A stretch of DNA of 32,709 nucleotides, from NCBI RefSeq assembly GCF_020991375.1, contig NZ_JAJLQZ010000036.1, positions 1-32,709 of the forward strand. The letters are read 5' to 3'. The translations under genes were made by a program, and so were the position numbers. The notes beneath the pieces were generated by a model, which was given only the letters and a program-made list of their open reading frames with translations, ran no database searches and had not been told where the DNA came from. This DNA comes from Glycomyces amatae (GTDB lineage Bacteria; Actinomycetota; Actinomycetes; Mycobacteriales; Micromonosporaceae). Positions 15,291 to 21,722 of the stretch are shown here, one piece after another (the first letter of the stretch is position 1; each line of letters starts with the position of its first letter).

Positions 15291-15547
15291 TCCCGCAGCT
15301 GGTGACGGTCCGCTGGCGCCGCCCGACCGGGCACCGCCGGCGGGCGTGGATACCGGTCGTGCCGGTGGCGCTGGTGCTGTCGCCGCTGCTGCTGCTCGCC
15401 GTGCTGGGCGGGGTGGTCGCGTGCCTGGTGTTCCGCATCAGCCCGACCGGCGCGCTGGTCGGCGTCGCGCGGGTGCTGTGGGCGCTGCCCGGCACCCGGT
15501 TCGAGATGGAGTACGGCCGCACGGCAGTGCTGGTCAGCGTCAGATGA
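15287..15547 (+). CDS. Small membrane protein of the DUF2089 operon
   Basis: 86 residues. A basic N-terminal segment (RWRRPTGHRRR) precedes one long or two tight hydrophobic helices (AWIPVVPVALVLSPLLLLAVLGGVVACLVF), then a weaker hydrophobic stretch and a polar end. Start ATG overlaps the DUF2089 stop (ATGA), and its own stop overlaps an ATG at 15544, so translation is coupled on both sides. No family is recognised beyond similarity in position to small membrane partners of yvlB/liaX-like genes. Confidence 0.75.
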   Translation: MIPQLVTVRWRRPTGHRRRAWIPVVPVALVLSPLLLLAVLGGVVACLVFRISPTGALVGVARVLWALPGTRFEMEYGRTAVLVSVR

Positions 15548-15564
15548 GTCGCAAGGGAACGAAC

Positions 15565-15981
15565 ATGAACGAGGAACGCCGCCAGATCCTGCAGATGCTG
15601 GCCGAGAACAGGATCACCGCCGACGAGGCCGAGCGGCTCCTCGACGCGGTCGGCCGGGAGCTGCCCGAACCGGGCCCGGGGGGCGCGAAGGCCCGGCCCA
15701 AGTACCTGCGCGTGATCATGAACTCCGAGGAGGGCGACGAGGGGCCGTCCAAGATCAACATCCGGGTGCCGCTGCGGCTGCTGCGCGCCGGGGTCCGGCT
15801 CGCCAGCCTCATGCCCCCCGTGGCGATCACCCGGGCCAACGAGGAGCTGGCCAGGGCGGGGGTCCCGATCGACCTCGCCGAGCTCAAGCCGCAGCAGCTC
15901 GAGGAGCTCGTCGACGCCCTCGACGAGCTCACCTTCGACCTCGACGACCCCCGCAACACGATGCGGGTCTTCTGCGAGTAG
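15565..15981 (+). CDS. SHOCT-like (YvlB/LiaX N-terminal type) protein
   Basis: 138 residues. The N-terminus MNEERRQILQMLAENRITADEAERLLDAV is the SHOCT-like domain found at the start of YvlB and LiaX. The rest has INIRVPLRLLRAGVRLASLMPP and a C-terminal LAELKPQQLEELVDALDELTFDLDD, acidic and without membrane helices. ATG at 15565 has AAGGGA seven bases upstream and matches the domain start; an alternative ATG at 15544 overlaps the previous stop. LiaX-type proteins sense antimicrobial peptides in Gram-positive bacteria; an envelope-sensing role here is inference. Confidence 0.83.
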   Translation: MNEERRQILQMLAENRITADEAERLLDAVGRELPEPGPGGAKARPKYLRVIMNSEEGDEGPSKINIRVPLRLLRAGVRLASLMPPVAITRANEELARAGVPIDLAELKPQQLEELVDALDELTFDLDDPRNTMRVFCE

Positions 15982-15987
15982 CGCCGG

Positions 15988-16821
15988 ATGCGACCGCCGC
16001 GGAACGCACCGGCGCCCCCTCGGGCCGCCGCCGGGAGGGCCGCGCCCTGGACGGGCATGGTCCCGGTCGAGGACACCGCGCTGGCCGTCGCCGACACCGG
16101 CGGCCCCGGCGTGCCGGTGGTCTACCTCAACGGCCAGTTCGCCTCCCGGGGCCGCTGGCGGCGGGTCGTCGCCGAGCTCGGCCCCGGCTTCCGCCACATC
16201 ACCTACGACGAGCGGGGGCGCGGCCGGAGGTCCGGGCGCTCGTCGGACTGCTCCTTCGAGGCGGCCGTGCTCGACGTCGACGCCGTCCTCGACGCCAGGG
16301 GCGTGCGGCGGCCGCTGCTGGTGGGCTGGGCCTACGGGGCGTCCGTGGCCGCGCACTGGGCCGGCCGCAACCCCGCGCAGGCCCTGGGCGCGGTCATGGT
16401 CGACGGCGCGCACCCGCGCGACTGGCTCGCCGCCGACGCGGAGGCGCGCCTGCGCAGGCGCCTCGGGCGGCTGCGGCCGTTCATGCCGCTGCTGCGCCCG
16501 GCGGGCCTGGTCCCGCGGATGAGCGCGGCGCAGATGGCGCGCGGCGGCGCCGAGGTCGGCAGGGTCGCCCTCGGTCTGGGCCCGGTGCTGGACGGCATCG
16601 CCGTCCCGGCGCGGTACGTGGTCGCCTCGGGGGCGCGGTCCGATGAGGAGGCCGTGCGCGGCGGCCTCCGGCGGGCGGTCGAGCGCAACCCGAACCTCGC
16701 GGTCAGCGCCGAGGTGGCCGCGAGCGGCGGGGCCGTCCTGAGGAGGGGCGCTCCCGCCGTCGCGGACGCCGTCCGCGAGGTCGCCGCGCTCGCGGCCCGC
16801 CGAAGGGGCGGACTGGGGTAG
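15988..16821 (+). CDS. Alpha/beta hydrolase-fold protein with lost catalytic Ser and His
   Basis: 277 residues from this ATG. The fold is clear: VPVVYLNGQFAS oxyanion region, HITYDERGRGRRSGRS, LLVGWAYGASVAAHWAGRNP, and RYVVASGARS. However, the nucleophile elbow, normally GWSYG in this family, reads GWAYG: codon GCC at 16330-16332 gives Ala115. The usual His in the segment ending (N/S)HGxILR is Gly247 (GGC at 16726-16728, context ASGGAVLRR). Two of three triad residues are therefore missing and the protein is probably not a hydrolase. The frame is long and undamaged. Family alignment starts at ATG 16057; the first 23 residues are Pro/Ala/Arg-rich and may be untranslated. It begins six bases after the SHOCT-like gene. 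Confidence 0.82.
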   Translation: MRPPRNAPAPPRAAAGRAAPWTGMVPVEDTALAVADTGGPGVPVVYLNGQFASRGRWRRVVAELGPGFRHITYDERGRGRRSGRSSDCSFEAAVLDVDAVLDARGVRRPLLVGWAYGASVAAHWAGRNPAQALGAVMVDGAHPRDWLAADAEARLRRRLGRLRPFMPLLRPAGLVPRMSAAQMARGGAEVGRVALGLGPVLDGIAVPARYVVASGARSDEEAVRGGLRRAVERNPNLAVSAEVAASGGAVLRRGAPAVADAVREVAALAARRRGGLG

Positions 16822-16888
16822 GGTGACCCCTGGTGTGCCGGGAAGTCTGGTCGGCGATGGCAGTGTCCGTCCGCTGATCGGAGCCGTG

Positions 16889-17761
16889 TTGCGCAGTCTC
16901 TACAAGTCCGATGCCGACCGCGAGGTCGTCGCCCGCTGGTGCCGTTCCCGGCTCGACGCCTGGGGGGTCCCGCACCGCCGCGAGACGGTCGAGGTCTCGG
17001 ACGCCCTCGTGCACCTGACCCGTGTCGGCTCCGGTCCGGTCGAGGTCGTGTTCGTGCCGGGCACGAACTTCAACGCCGCCGCGAACCTCGCCGTCGCCGA
17101 AGTCCTCGCGCGCCGCCGGGGCGTCGTCCTCGTGGACCTGCCCGGGCAGCCGGGCCTGAGCAGCGGGGAGCGGCCGCGGGCCGCGCACCGCGGCTGGTAC
17201 GGGCGGAAGGTCGCCGAGGCCCTGGAGGCGATCGGCGCCGACCGGGTCATCGCGGTCGGCCACTCGCTGGGCGGGTCGGTGGTGCTCTCGTGCGACTCGG
17301 AGCGGATCGCCGGGCGGGTCCTGCTCGCCCCGGCCGGGGTCGCCCCGCTGCGCCTGGACCCGCGGATGGCGGCGTCCTCGCTGGGGTGGCTGCTCGCGTC
17401 CACTCCCGAGCGGACCGCGGCGATGCTGGAGGGCTTCACCGCGCCCGGCCACGCGCCGCCCGAGGCGATCGTGGAGTGGCTCGGCCTGGTCGCGGCCCAC
17501 TGCCGGTCGACGCTCGCGCCCCCTCCCCTGCCCGGGGCGGTCCTGGAGCGGCGCAAGGGCTCGCCGCTGATCGCGGCGACGGGCGCCCACGACCGCTTCC
17601 TGCCCCCGGACCGCCTCGGCCCCGCCGTGCGGGCGGGGCTCGGCGTCGAGCTGCACGTGATCGACGGCGCCGGGCACCTGGCCGCGGACGAGCGCCCCGA
17701 GGCGGTCGCGGCCCTGGTCGACCGCATGGCCGCGCAAATGGGCGAAGGGGACGGCCGCTGA
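16889..17761 (+). CDS. Alpha/beta hydrolase with intact triad
   Basis: 290 residues from TTG 16889, which has GGAG five bases upstream; GTG at 16886 and GTG at 16823 are in-frame alternatives. Motifs: VFVPGTNFNAAAN oxyanion region, VVLVDLPGQPGLSSGERP, nucleophile elbow VGHSLGGSVV, acid in ATGAHDRFLPP and histidine in IDGAGHLAADERPE. All three catalytic residues are present, unlike in the hydrolase-fold protein immediately before it. Substrate unknown; the GHSLGG elbow and the glycine-rich loop fit esterases or haloperoxidase-like hydrolases. It is the last gene of the DUF2089 operon and is followed by a hairpin terminator. Confidence 0.85.
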   Translation: MRSLYKSDADREVVARWCRSRLDAWGVPHRRETVEVSDALVHLTRVGSGPVEVVFVPGTNFNAAANLAVAEVLARRRGVVLVDLPGQPGLSSGERPRAAHRGWYGRKVAEALEAIGADRVIAVGHSLGGSVVLSCDSERIAGRVLLAPAGVAPLRLDPRMAASSLGWLLASTPERTAAMLEGFTAPGHAPPEAIVEWLGLVAAHCRSTLAPPPLPGAVLERRKGSPLIAATGAHDRFLPPDRLGPAVRAGLGVELHVIDGAGHLAADERPEAVAALVDRMAAQMGEGDGR

Positions 17762-17797
17762 ATCACCGGGGCCCGCGCTTCGGCGGCGGGGGAACGG

Positions 17798-17854
17798 TTG
17801 AAACCTCCGGCCGGATCGGGTCCTGGTCGGACCGACGCCGCCGGAGGTTTTCAA
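17798..17854. terminator. Bidirectional terminator hairpin
   Basis: TTGAAACCTCCGGC (17798-17811) pairs with GCCGGAGGTTTTCAA (17840-17854), 14 bp with one bulged T. The 28-base interior contains a further small GTCC/GGAC stem. It separates convergent genes ending at 17761 and 17871, and the A- and T-rich arm ends suit both strands. Confidence 0.8.
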
Positions 17855-17870
17855 AGCTCCTGAAGGCGGC

Positions 17871-18536
17871 CTAGAGGCCCTCCACCTTGACGGGGAACTT
17901 CAGGATCGACGCGTCGCTGTGGGGTTGTCCCGGCAGCGAGAGCGCGGTCTCTTCCTTGAGCTTGTAGCGGGTGCCCTTGAGCGGGAACCCGTTCAGCCTG
18001 GCCACCAGCGTCGCCGCGTCCTTCGCCGTCAGCGACAGCGGCTCCTCGGTGTCGGCGGGCAGCCCCAGGACCTCGGGGTACCGGACCGTGATGCTCAGCG
18101 GCATCTCCATGGTGTGGTGGAGCCTCGGCGAGCCCGGCTTCTCGTGGCGCAGCACCGAGCGGCCCTTGTCCGCGCGGGCGGCGGTGTCGACGGCGATCGT
18201 GACGCCGCCCTGCTTGGCCGGCGAGGTCAGGTAGAACTCGCTGACCCTGGTCTGCACCGAGGACGGGTCGCCCTTGTTCGACTCGATCTCATAGGTGGCC
18301 TTGCCCTTGAGCGGGCCGGTGTTGATGCGCTGGCCCACGAAGACCAGTTCGATGCCCTTCGAGGCGAGATCCACCTCGATGGTCGCGCCCGGCGCCGGCA
18401 GCTTCGGCAGGGCCTCCTCGGTCCTGCGTGCGGCGACGGCGACCCCCGCGACCGCGACGCCCACGGCCGTGGCGGCGACCGCTCCCGTCGCGACGCGGCG
18501 CACGACCTTGGCTCGTTTCTTCTTGGACATCTTCAT
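17871..18536 (-). CDS. Secreted or membrane-anchored protein of unknown function
   Basis: 221 residues. N-terminus MKMSKKKRAKVVRRV is very basic, followed by one hydrophobic helix (ATGAVAATAVGVAVAGVAVAA), so it is either a signal sequence or an N-in anchor. The remaining ~185 residues are extracellular in that model, rich in beta-strand patterns (TIEVDLASKGIELVFVG, ATYEIESNKG, TIAVDTAARAD, PLSITVRYPEV) and contain no cysteine. No enzyme motif or known domain is recognised. ATG at 18536 with GGAGGT about eight bases upstream. Single-gene unit between a terminator and a divergent GNAT gene. Confidence 0.8.
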   Translation of the reverse strand: MKMSKKKRAKVVRRVATGAVAATAVGVAVAGVAVAARRTEEALPKLPAPGATIEVDLASKGIELVFVGQRINTGPLKGKATYEIESNKGDPSSVQTRVSEFYLTSPAKQGGVTIAVDTAARADKGRSVLRHEKPGSPRLHHTMEMPLSITVRYPEVLGLPADTEEPLSLTAKDAATLVARLNGFPLKGTRYKLKEETALSLPGQPHSDASILKFPVKVEGL

Positions 18537-18726
18537 CGATGCCTACCTCCACTGGAGTTGCTGATATGACGAACTGAGGCTATGCGCGAACCGCAGCCTT
18601 GTCCCCGAATCGGTGAATCCGCGCTGAAGACCCGCGCCGACGCGTCCGGGCCGCTCGGGGGACGGGGCGGGGCGGGGAATGTGAGAGCATGTCCCCTGTC
18701 GGTGCGCGGTCGGATCTGGAGGGCGC

Positions 18727-19281
18727 ATGTTCAAGGCTTCCCTGGGAGACGGCGTCGAGCTGCGCCCCCTCGTGCCGGAGCTGGCCGAGGAGCTCGCGGC
18801 CCACATGGACCGCGGGCGCGAGTTCATCGGGCGGTACGTCGCCATCGCGGACGTGGTCGCCGACGCGGAGGCGGCCGAGCGGTTCCTGGAGTCCTACGCC
18901 GAGAAGGCGGCCGCCGACACCGGGCGGATCTGGGGCATCTGGCTCGACGGCACCCTCGTGGGCGGGGTCCTCTTCCGCACCATGGACTTCCGGATGGAGA
19001 CCGCCGAGGCGGGCTGCTGGCTGGAGCCCGCGGCCGTCGGCAGGGGCCTGGTGACCCGGGCGGTCTCGGCGATCATCGACTGGGCGGTCGAGGTGCGCGG
19101 CGTCCACCGCGTCGACTGGTACGCCGCGACCGTGAACACCGCCAGCGTGGCCGTGGCGAAGCGGCTCGGGATGACCAGGGAGGGCGTCCTGCGGGAGGCG
19201 TACCTCCACCGGGGCGAGCGCTACGACATGGAGGCGTGGTCGGTCCTGGCCCCGGAGTGGCGGGCCGCCCGCGGCGCCTGA
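18727..19281 (+). CDS. GNAT acetyltransferase, RimJ/RimL type
   Basis: 184 residues. GNAT features: VELRPLVPELAEEL opening, IWLDGTLVGGVLFRTMD beta-sheet, GCWLEPAAVGRGLVTRAVSAIIDWA (motif A, with the acetyl-CoA pyrophosphate loop GRG), and VNTASVAVAKRLGMTREGVLREAYLHRGERYDMEAWSVL (motif B). This is the layout of enzymes acetylating N-termini of ribosomal proteins or small molecules; the actual acceptor is unknown. ATG 18727 with GGAGG four bases upstream. Divergent from the unknown secreted protein gene, with 190 bases between; nothing else is seen in that gap. Confidence 0.9.
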   Translation: MFKASLGDGVELRPLVPELAEELAAHMDRGREFIGRYVAIADVVADAEAAERFLESYAEKAAADTGRIWGIWLDGTLVGGVLFRTMDFRMETAEAGCWLEPAAVGRGLVTRAVSAIIDWAVEVRGVHRVDWYAATVNTASVAVAKRLGMTREGVLREAYLHRGERYDMEAWSVLAPEWRAARGA

Positions 19282-19329
19282 CGGTCCGGGCCGGGGCCTG
19301 CGGGACTCGAACCGAAACCAAGGCATAGG

Positions 19330-19339
19330 TAGATATCTA
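19330..19339. promoter_or_regulatory. AT-rich palindrome upstream of the 54-residue protein
   Basis: TAGATATCTA is a perfect 10-bp palindrome within a short AT-rich patch (19325-19355), about 95 bases before the ATG at 19433. It could be an operator or part of a promoter; there is no direct support. Confidence 0.35.
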
Positions 19340-19357
19340 TCCCTTTTGGTCGTACGA

Positions 19358-20695
19358 TCAAGACGGGCCGGCGTCCACCCCCTGACCGCGGCGGGCCGCG
19401 GGCCGGCCTCCGCCCGCCGCCGGGAGTCCGTCATGGCCGTTTTCCAAGCCCTGTTCTACATCATCGCGATCGTGCTGCTGGTCGCCGCGGCGCTGCCGCT
19501 GCCGTCCCGCCGCACCCGGGGCGTGGGCCTCGCGTCCCTGGCCGCCGCCTTCGCCCTCACGGCGTTCGCGGCGCCGACCATCGACGCGGCCTTCTGACCC
19601 CGGCCGCCGCGGGCCGAGGGACGCCGCGGCGAAGGCCTCGACCGCGTTGACGACCGCCTCGAAGCGGGGCGAGTGGAACAGGTCGAAGCCGTGCTGGCCG
19701 CCGGGCAGCTCCGCGTAGACCACCGGCTGCGCCGAGACCCGTTGCAGGCGTTCGGCGAAGCGGCGGGCGTCGTCCGCGGGGACCACGGTGTCGCGGTCGC
19801 CGTGGACGATGAGGAACGGCGGCGCGTCCGGCCCGGCGAGCGCCGCGGGATCGGTGTCGGGGCGGGCGAAGTAGGGGCCGTAGTAGCCGCCCAGGCCCAC
19901 GACCGCCGAGACGGCGGTGTCGGCGTCCTCGAAACCGGGCTGGTACGCGGGGTCGCCCGCGGTGAAAGCGGCCAATATGGACATGTGCGCGCCCGCCGAC
20001 GATCCTGAGAGGACGATCCGGTCGGGGTCGGCGCCGAAGTCGCGGCCGTGCGCCCGGATCCAGGCGATCACGCGTTTGGCGTCGGTCAGGTGGTCCTCGA
20101 ACGAGGCCTCCGGGCGGAGGCGGTAGTTCGCGCTGACGCACACCCAGCCCCGCGCGGCGAAGCGGTGGAGCATCGGCAGGGACTGGGAGTTCTTGTGCCC
20201 GCCTTGGTAGTGGCCGCCGTGGAAGTGGACCAGGACCGGCGCGCCGTCGGGCGCGGAGCGGCGGCGGTAGAGGTCGAGCCGGTTGCGCCTGCCGTGCGGA
20301 CCGTACTGGAGGTTCGCGGCGCGCTCGATCGAGCGGGGGCGGATCGCGAAGGGCAGCAGCAGGATTCGCGCCCACGGCAGGCGGGTCGAGACGGGTGTGG
20401 ACCCCATGGCGCGCTGGAGGGCCGGCAGTGTCCTCATGCCGCGCCGGGCCGTCAGGACCGCGCAGCCCCCCGCGAGGACGGCCGCGGCGATCGCGACCGG
20501 AGAGGCGAGGTCGCCTTCGGCGTAGGCGAGGCCGGTGGCGGCCGCGAACGCGGCGAGGGCGGGGAAGGGGAGTTCGTTGGCGCCGCCGCTGAGAAGGAAG
20601 ACCGCGGTGCCCGGTGCCGTCGGCAGGCGCCGGAAGCGCAGTGTCGGCAGCACGAGGACGAGCAGGAACGCCAGATAGCCGTAGGGGATGCTCAT
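19358..20695 (-). CDS. Membrane-anchored HSL-like esterase, paralogue with C-terminal run-on
   Basis: 445 residues from ATG 20695. Residues 1-360 align with the esterase at 414-1514: PYGYLAF start, hydrophobic N-terminal third, HFHGGHY oxyanion region near 157-163, GSSAGAH elbow (Ser233), HGDRDTVVP and GGQHGFDL. The triad is intact. After AVEAFAAASL the paralogue stops, but here the frame stays open for ~85 more residues that are Arg/Gly/Glu/Gln-rich with no hydrophobic pattern. This tail is antisense to the small gene at 19433-19597, so it looks like a lost stop codon with read-through rather than a domain. Start overlaps the stop of the DUF6069 gene as ATGA, so the two are coupled. Confidence 0.85.
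   Translation of the reverse strand: MSIPYGYLAFLLVLVLPTLRFRRLPTAPGTAVFLLSGGANELPFPALAAFAAATGLAYAEGDLASPVAIAAAVLAGGCAVLTARRGMRTLPALQRAMGSTPVSTRLPWARILLLPFAIRPRSIERAANLQYGPHGRRNRLDLYRRRSAPDGAPVLVHFHGGHYQGGHKNSQSLPMLHRFAARGWVCVSANYRLRPEASFEDHLTDAKRVIAWIRAHGRDFGADPDRIVLSGSSAGAHMSILAAFTAGDPAYQPGFEDADTAVSAVVGLGGYYGPYFARPDTDPAALAGPDAPPFLIVHGDRDTVVPADDARRFAERLQRVSAQPVVYAELPGGQHGFDLFHSPRFEAVVNAVEAFAAASLGPRRPGSEGRVDGRRRERREGEGGGQGREAHAPGAAGRQRQRRGDQQHDRDDVEQGLENGHDGLPAAGGGRPAARRGQGVDAGPS
19433..19597 (+). CDS. 54-residue two-helix membrane protein
   Basis: Reads MAVFQALFYIIAIVLLVAAA, then a short basic loop (LPSRRTRG), then a second hydrophobic segment VGLASLAAAFALTAFAAP. GGGAG-like bases (GGGAG) precede the ATG by six. 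Two helices with a positive loop predict N-out/C-out or a hairpin with the loop inside. The hydrophobicity is far from what the antisense frame gives, supporting reality. The whole gene is overlapped on the other strand by the run-on tail of the second esterase, so the two transcripts would be complementary. No function is known. Confidence 0.68.
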   Translation: MAVFQALFYIIAIVLLVAAALPLPSRRTRGVGLASLAAAFALTAFAAPTIDAAF

Positions 20696-21063
20696 CGGCG
20701 GGCCAGCCCGGGGATGAGGACGGCGCCGACGACGGCGTGCATGCCCATCAGCACGAGCATCGCCGCGGTGCTCACGGCGCCGAGCGTCCCCAGCAGGGAC
20801 AAAAGGAGCACGGCCGCGGCGGCGACCGTCCAGATCCGTCCGGCCTTGTCGGTGAAGCGCTCCAGGACCGCCAGCAGGGCCCAGCCCGCGAGGCCGGTCA
20901 GCAGGCCGGCGGCGGCGACGGCGACGGGCCCGACCGCGCGCTCCGATCCGCCCTGGAGGGCCGCGAGGTCGACCCCGGCCAGGGGGACGGCGAGCGCCCA
21001 GAGGGCGAGGGCGGCGGCGGAGGCGGCGATGACGACGAGGAGTCGGCGGATGCGTGTGCTCAT
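20692..21063 (-). CDS. DUF6069-family four-helix membrane protein
   Basis: 123 residues from ATG 21063 (in-frame ATG at 21099 is an alternative). Four hydrophobic segments: LLVVIAASAAALALWALAVP, GPVAVAAAGLLTGLAGWALLAVLE, WTVAAAAVLLLSLLGTLGAV and AAMLVLMGMHAVVGAVLIPGLA. The sequence AVPLAGVDL...GGSERAVGP matches DUF6069 proteins of actinobacteria. Function unknown. Its TGA overlaps the ATG of the second esterase gene, so the pair is a unit. Divergent from the I36 inhibitor gene across a 260-base region containing two palindromes. Confidence 0.82.
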   Translation of the reverse strand: MSTRIRRLLVVIAASAAALALWALAVPLAGVDLAALQGGSERAVGPVAVAAAGLLTGLAGWALLAVLERFTDKAGRIWTVAAAAVLLLSLLGTLGAVSTAAMLVLMGMHAVVGAVLIPGLARR

Positions 21064-21132
21064 GCCGGCCAGTCTCGTCCGCGGGGGCGGGCGCCGCATC
21101 GGCCGCGCGGCCGCGGCGGCCACTGCCCGGGA

Positions 21133-21157
21133 AGGAGGCGCCTCCTACTTTCGTAGG
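21133..21157. promoter_or_regulatory. Two adjoining dyads in the divergent promoter region
   Basis: AGGAGGCGCCTCCT (21133-21146) is a perfect 14-bp palindrome. It shares bases with CCTAC-TTTC-GTAGG (21144-21157). The sites lie 70 bases upstream of the DUF6069 gene and about 170 upstream of the I36 inhibitor gene. Candidate regulator binding sites; no regulator is assigned. Confidence 0.4.
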
Positions 21158-21323
21158 TGGCCGGAGTGCGGTGGTCCGTGTCGGGTTGTCGACAGGCGCG
21201 AACGGCCCGAACCGGCCATTCGCGAAATTTCCTTGCGTAGCGTTCTCACTGACGTTGGAAACGGTGATCATGTTCGACGACACGGCCCGGCCCGCGGCCG
21301 GGCCGATTAGGGAGGACCATCGC

Positions 21324-21668
21324 ATGATGCGCGAACGCGCCGTCACCGGCATCGCCGCAGGACTGTTCGCCGTCGCCGCGCTGGGGGCGCCGGCGACGGC
21401 CGCACCCGCGGCGGAGGGCGACCCGCACGACTGCCCCGAGCAGGCCGTCTGCTTCTGGACGGAACCGAACTTCGAGGGCGACAGGACCGTCCGCGAGAAG
21501 CCGGGGTTCGACTGCGATCCGGCGCCCGGCGGGCAGGTCATGTCCATCACCAACCATCTCAACCGGCCCGTCTGGCTCTACCTCGACGAATCGTGCGAGG
21601 AGGGCCTGGCGGTGCTCGTCCCGTCCCAGTCGCTGGACTACGTCGAGCCGATCGGGAGCTGGCGCTGA
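21324..21668 (+). CDS. Secreted peptidase inhibitor I36-type protein
   Basis: 114 residues. Signal peptide with hydrophobic core GIAAGLFAVAALGAPATA and likely cleavage after ATA near residue 27. The mature part CPEQAVCFWTEPNFEGDRTV...DCDP...VMSITNHLNRPVWLYLDESCEEG has four cysteines and the W.E.NF.G pattern of beta/gamma-crystallin-like I36 inhibitors (SMI-type metalloprotease inhibitors). It is exported and could inhibit a protease or simply be a stable surface protein. GGGAGG lies about eight bases before the first of two tandem ATGs. Single gene ended by a perfect hairpin. Confidence 0.85.
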   Translation: MMRERAVTGIAAGLFAVAALGAPATAAPAAEGDPHDCPEQAVCFWTEPNFEGDRTVREKPGFDCDPAPGGQVMSITNHLNRPVWLYLDESCEEGLAVLVPSQSLDYVEPIGSWR

Positions 21669-21682
21669 TCCAGAGTCCGCAC

Positions 21683-21720
21683 CGCGTCCGGCGGGCCTCC
21701 TCGGAGGCCCGCCGGACGCG
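21683..21720. terminator. Perfect 18-bp hairpin terminator
   Basis: CGCGTCCGGCGGGCCTCC (21683-21700), loop TC, and its exact complement (21703-21720) lie between convergent genes ending at 21668 and 21723. It should act on both strands. Confidence 0.88.
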
Positions 21721-21722
21721 CG

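Noticed and set aside
19298..19320. Sequence resembling a tRNA T-arm on the minus strand (GGTTCGAGTCC)
   Set aside because: The T-stem does not pair beyond two bases, and no acceptor stem or anticodon arm is seen nearby. Not a tRNA, and too weak for an attachment site.
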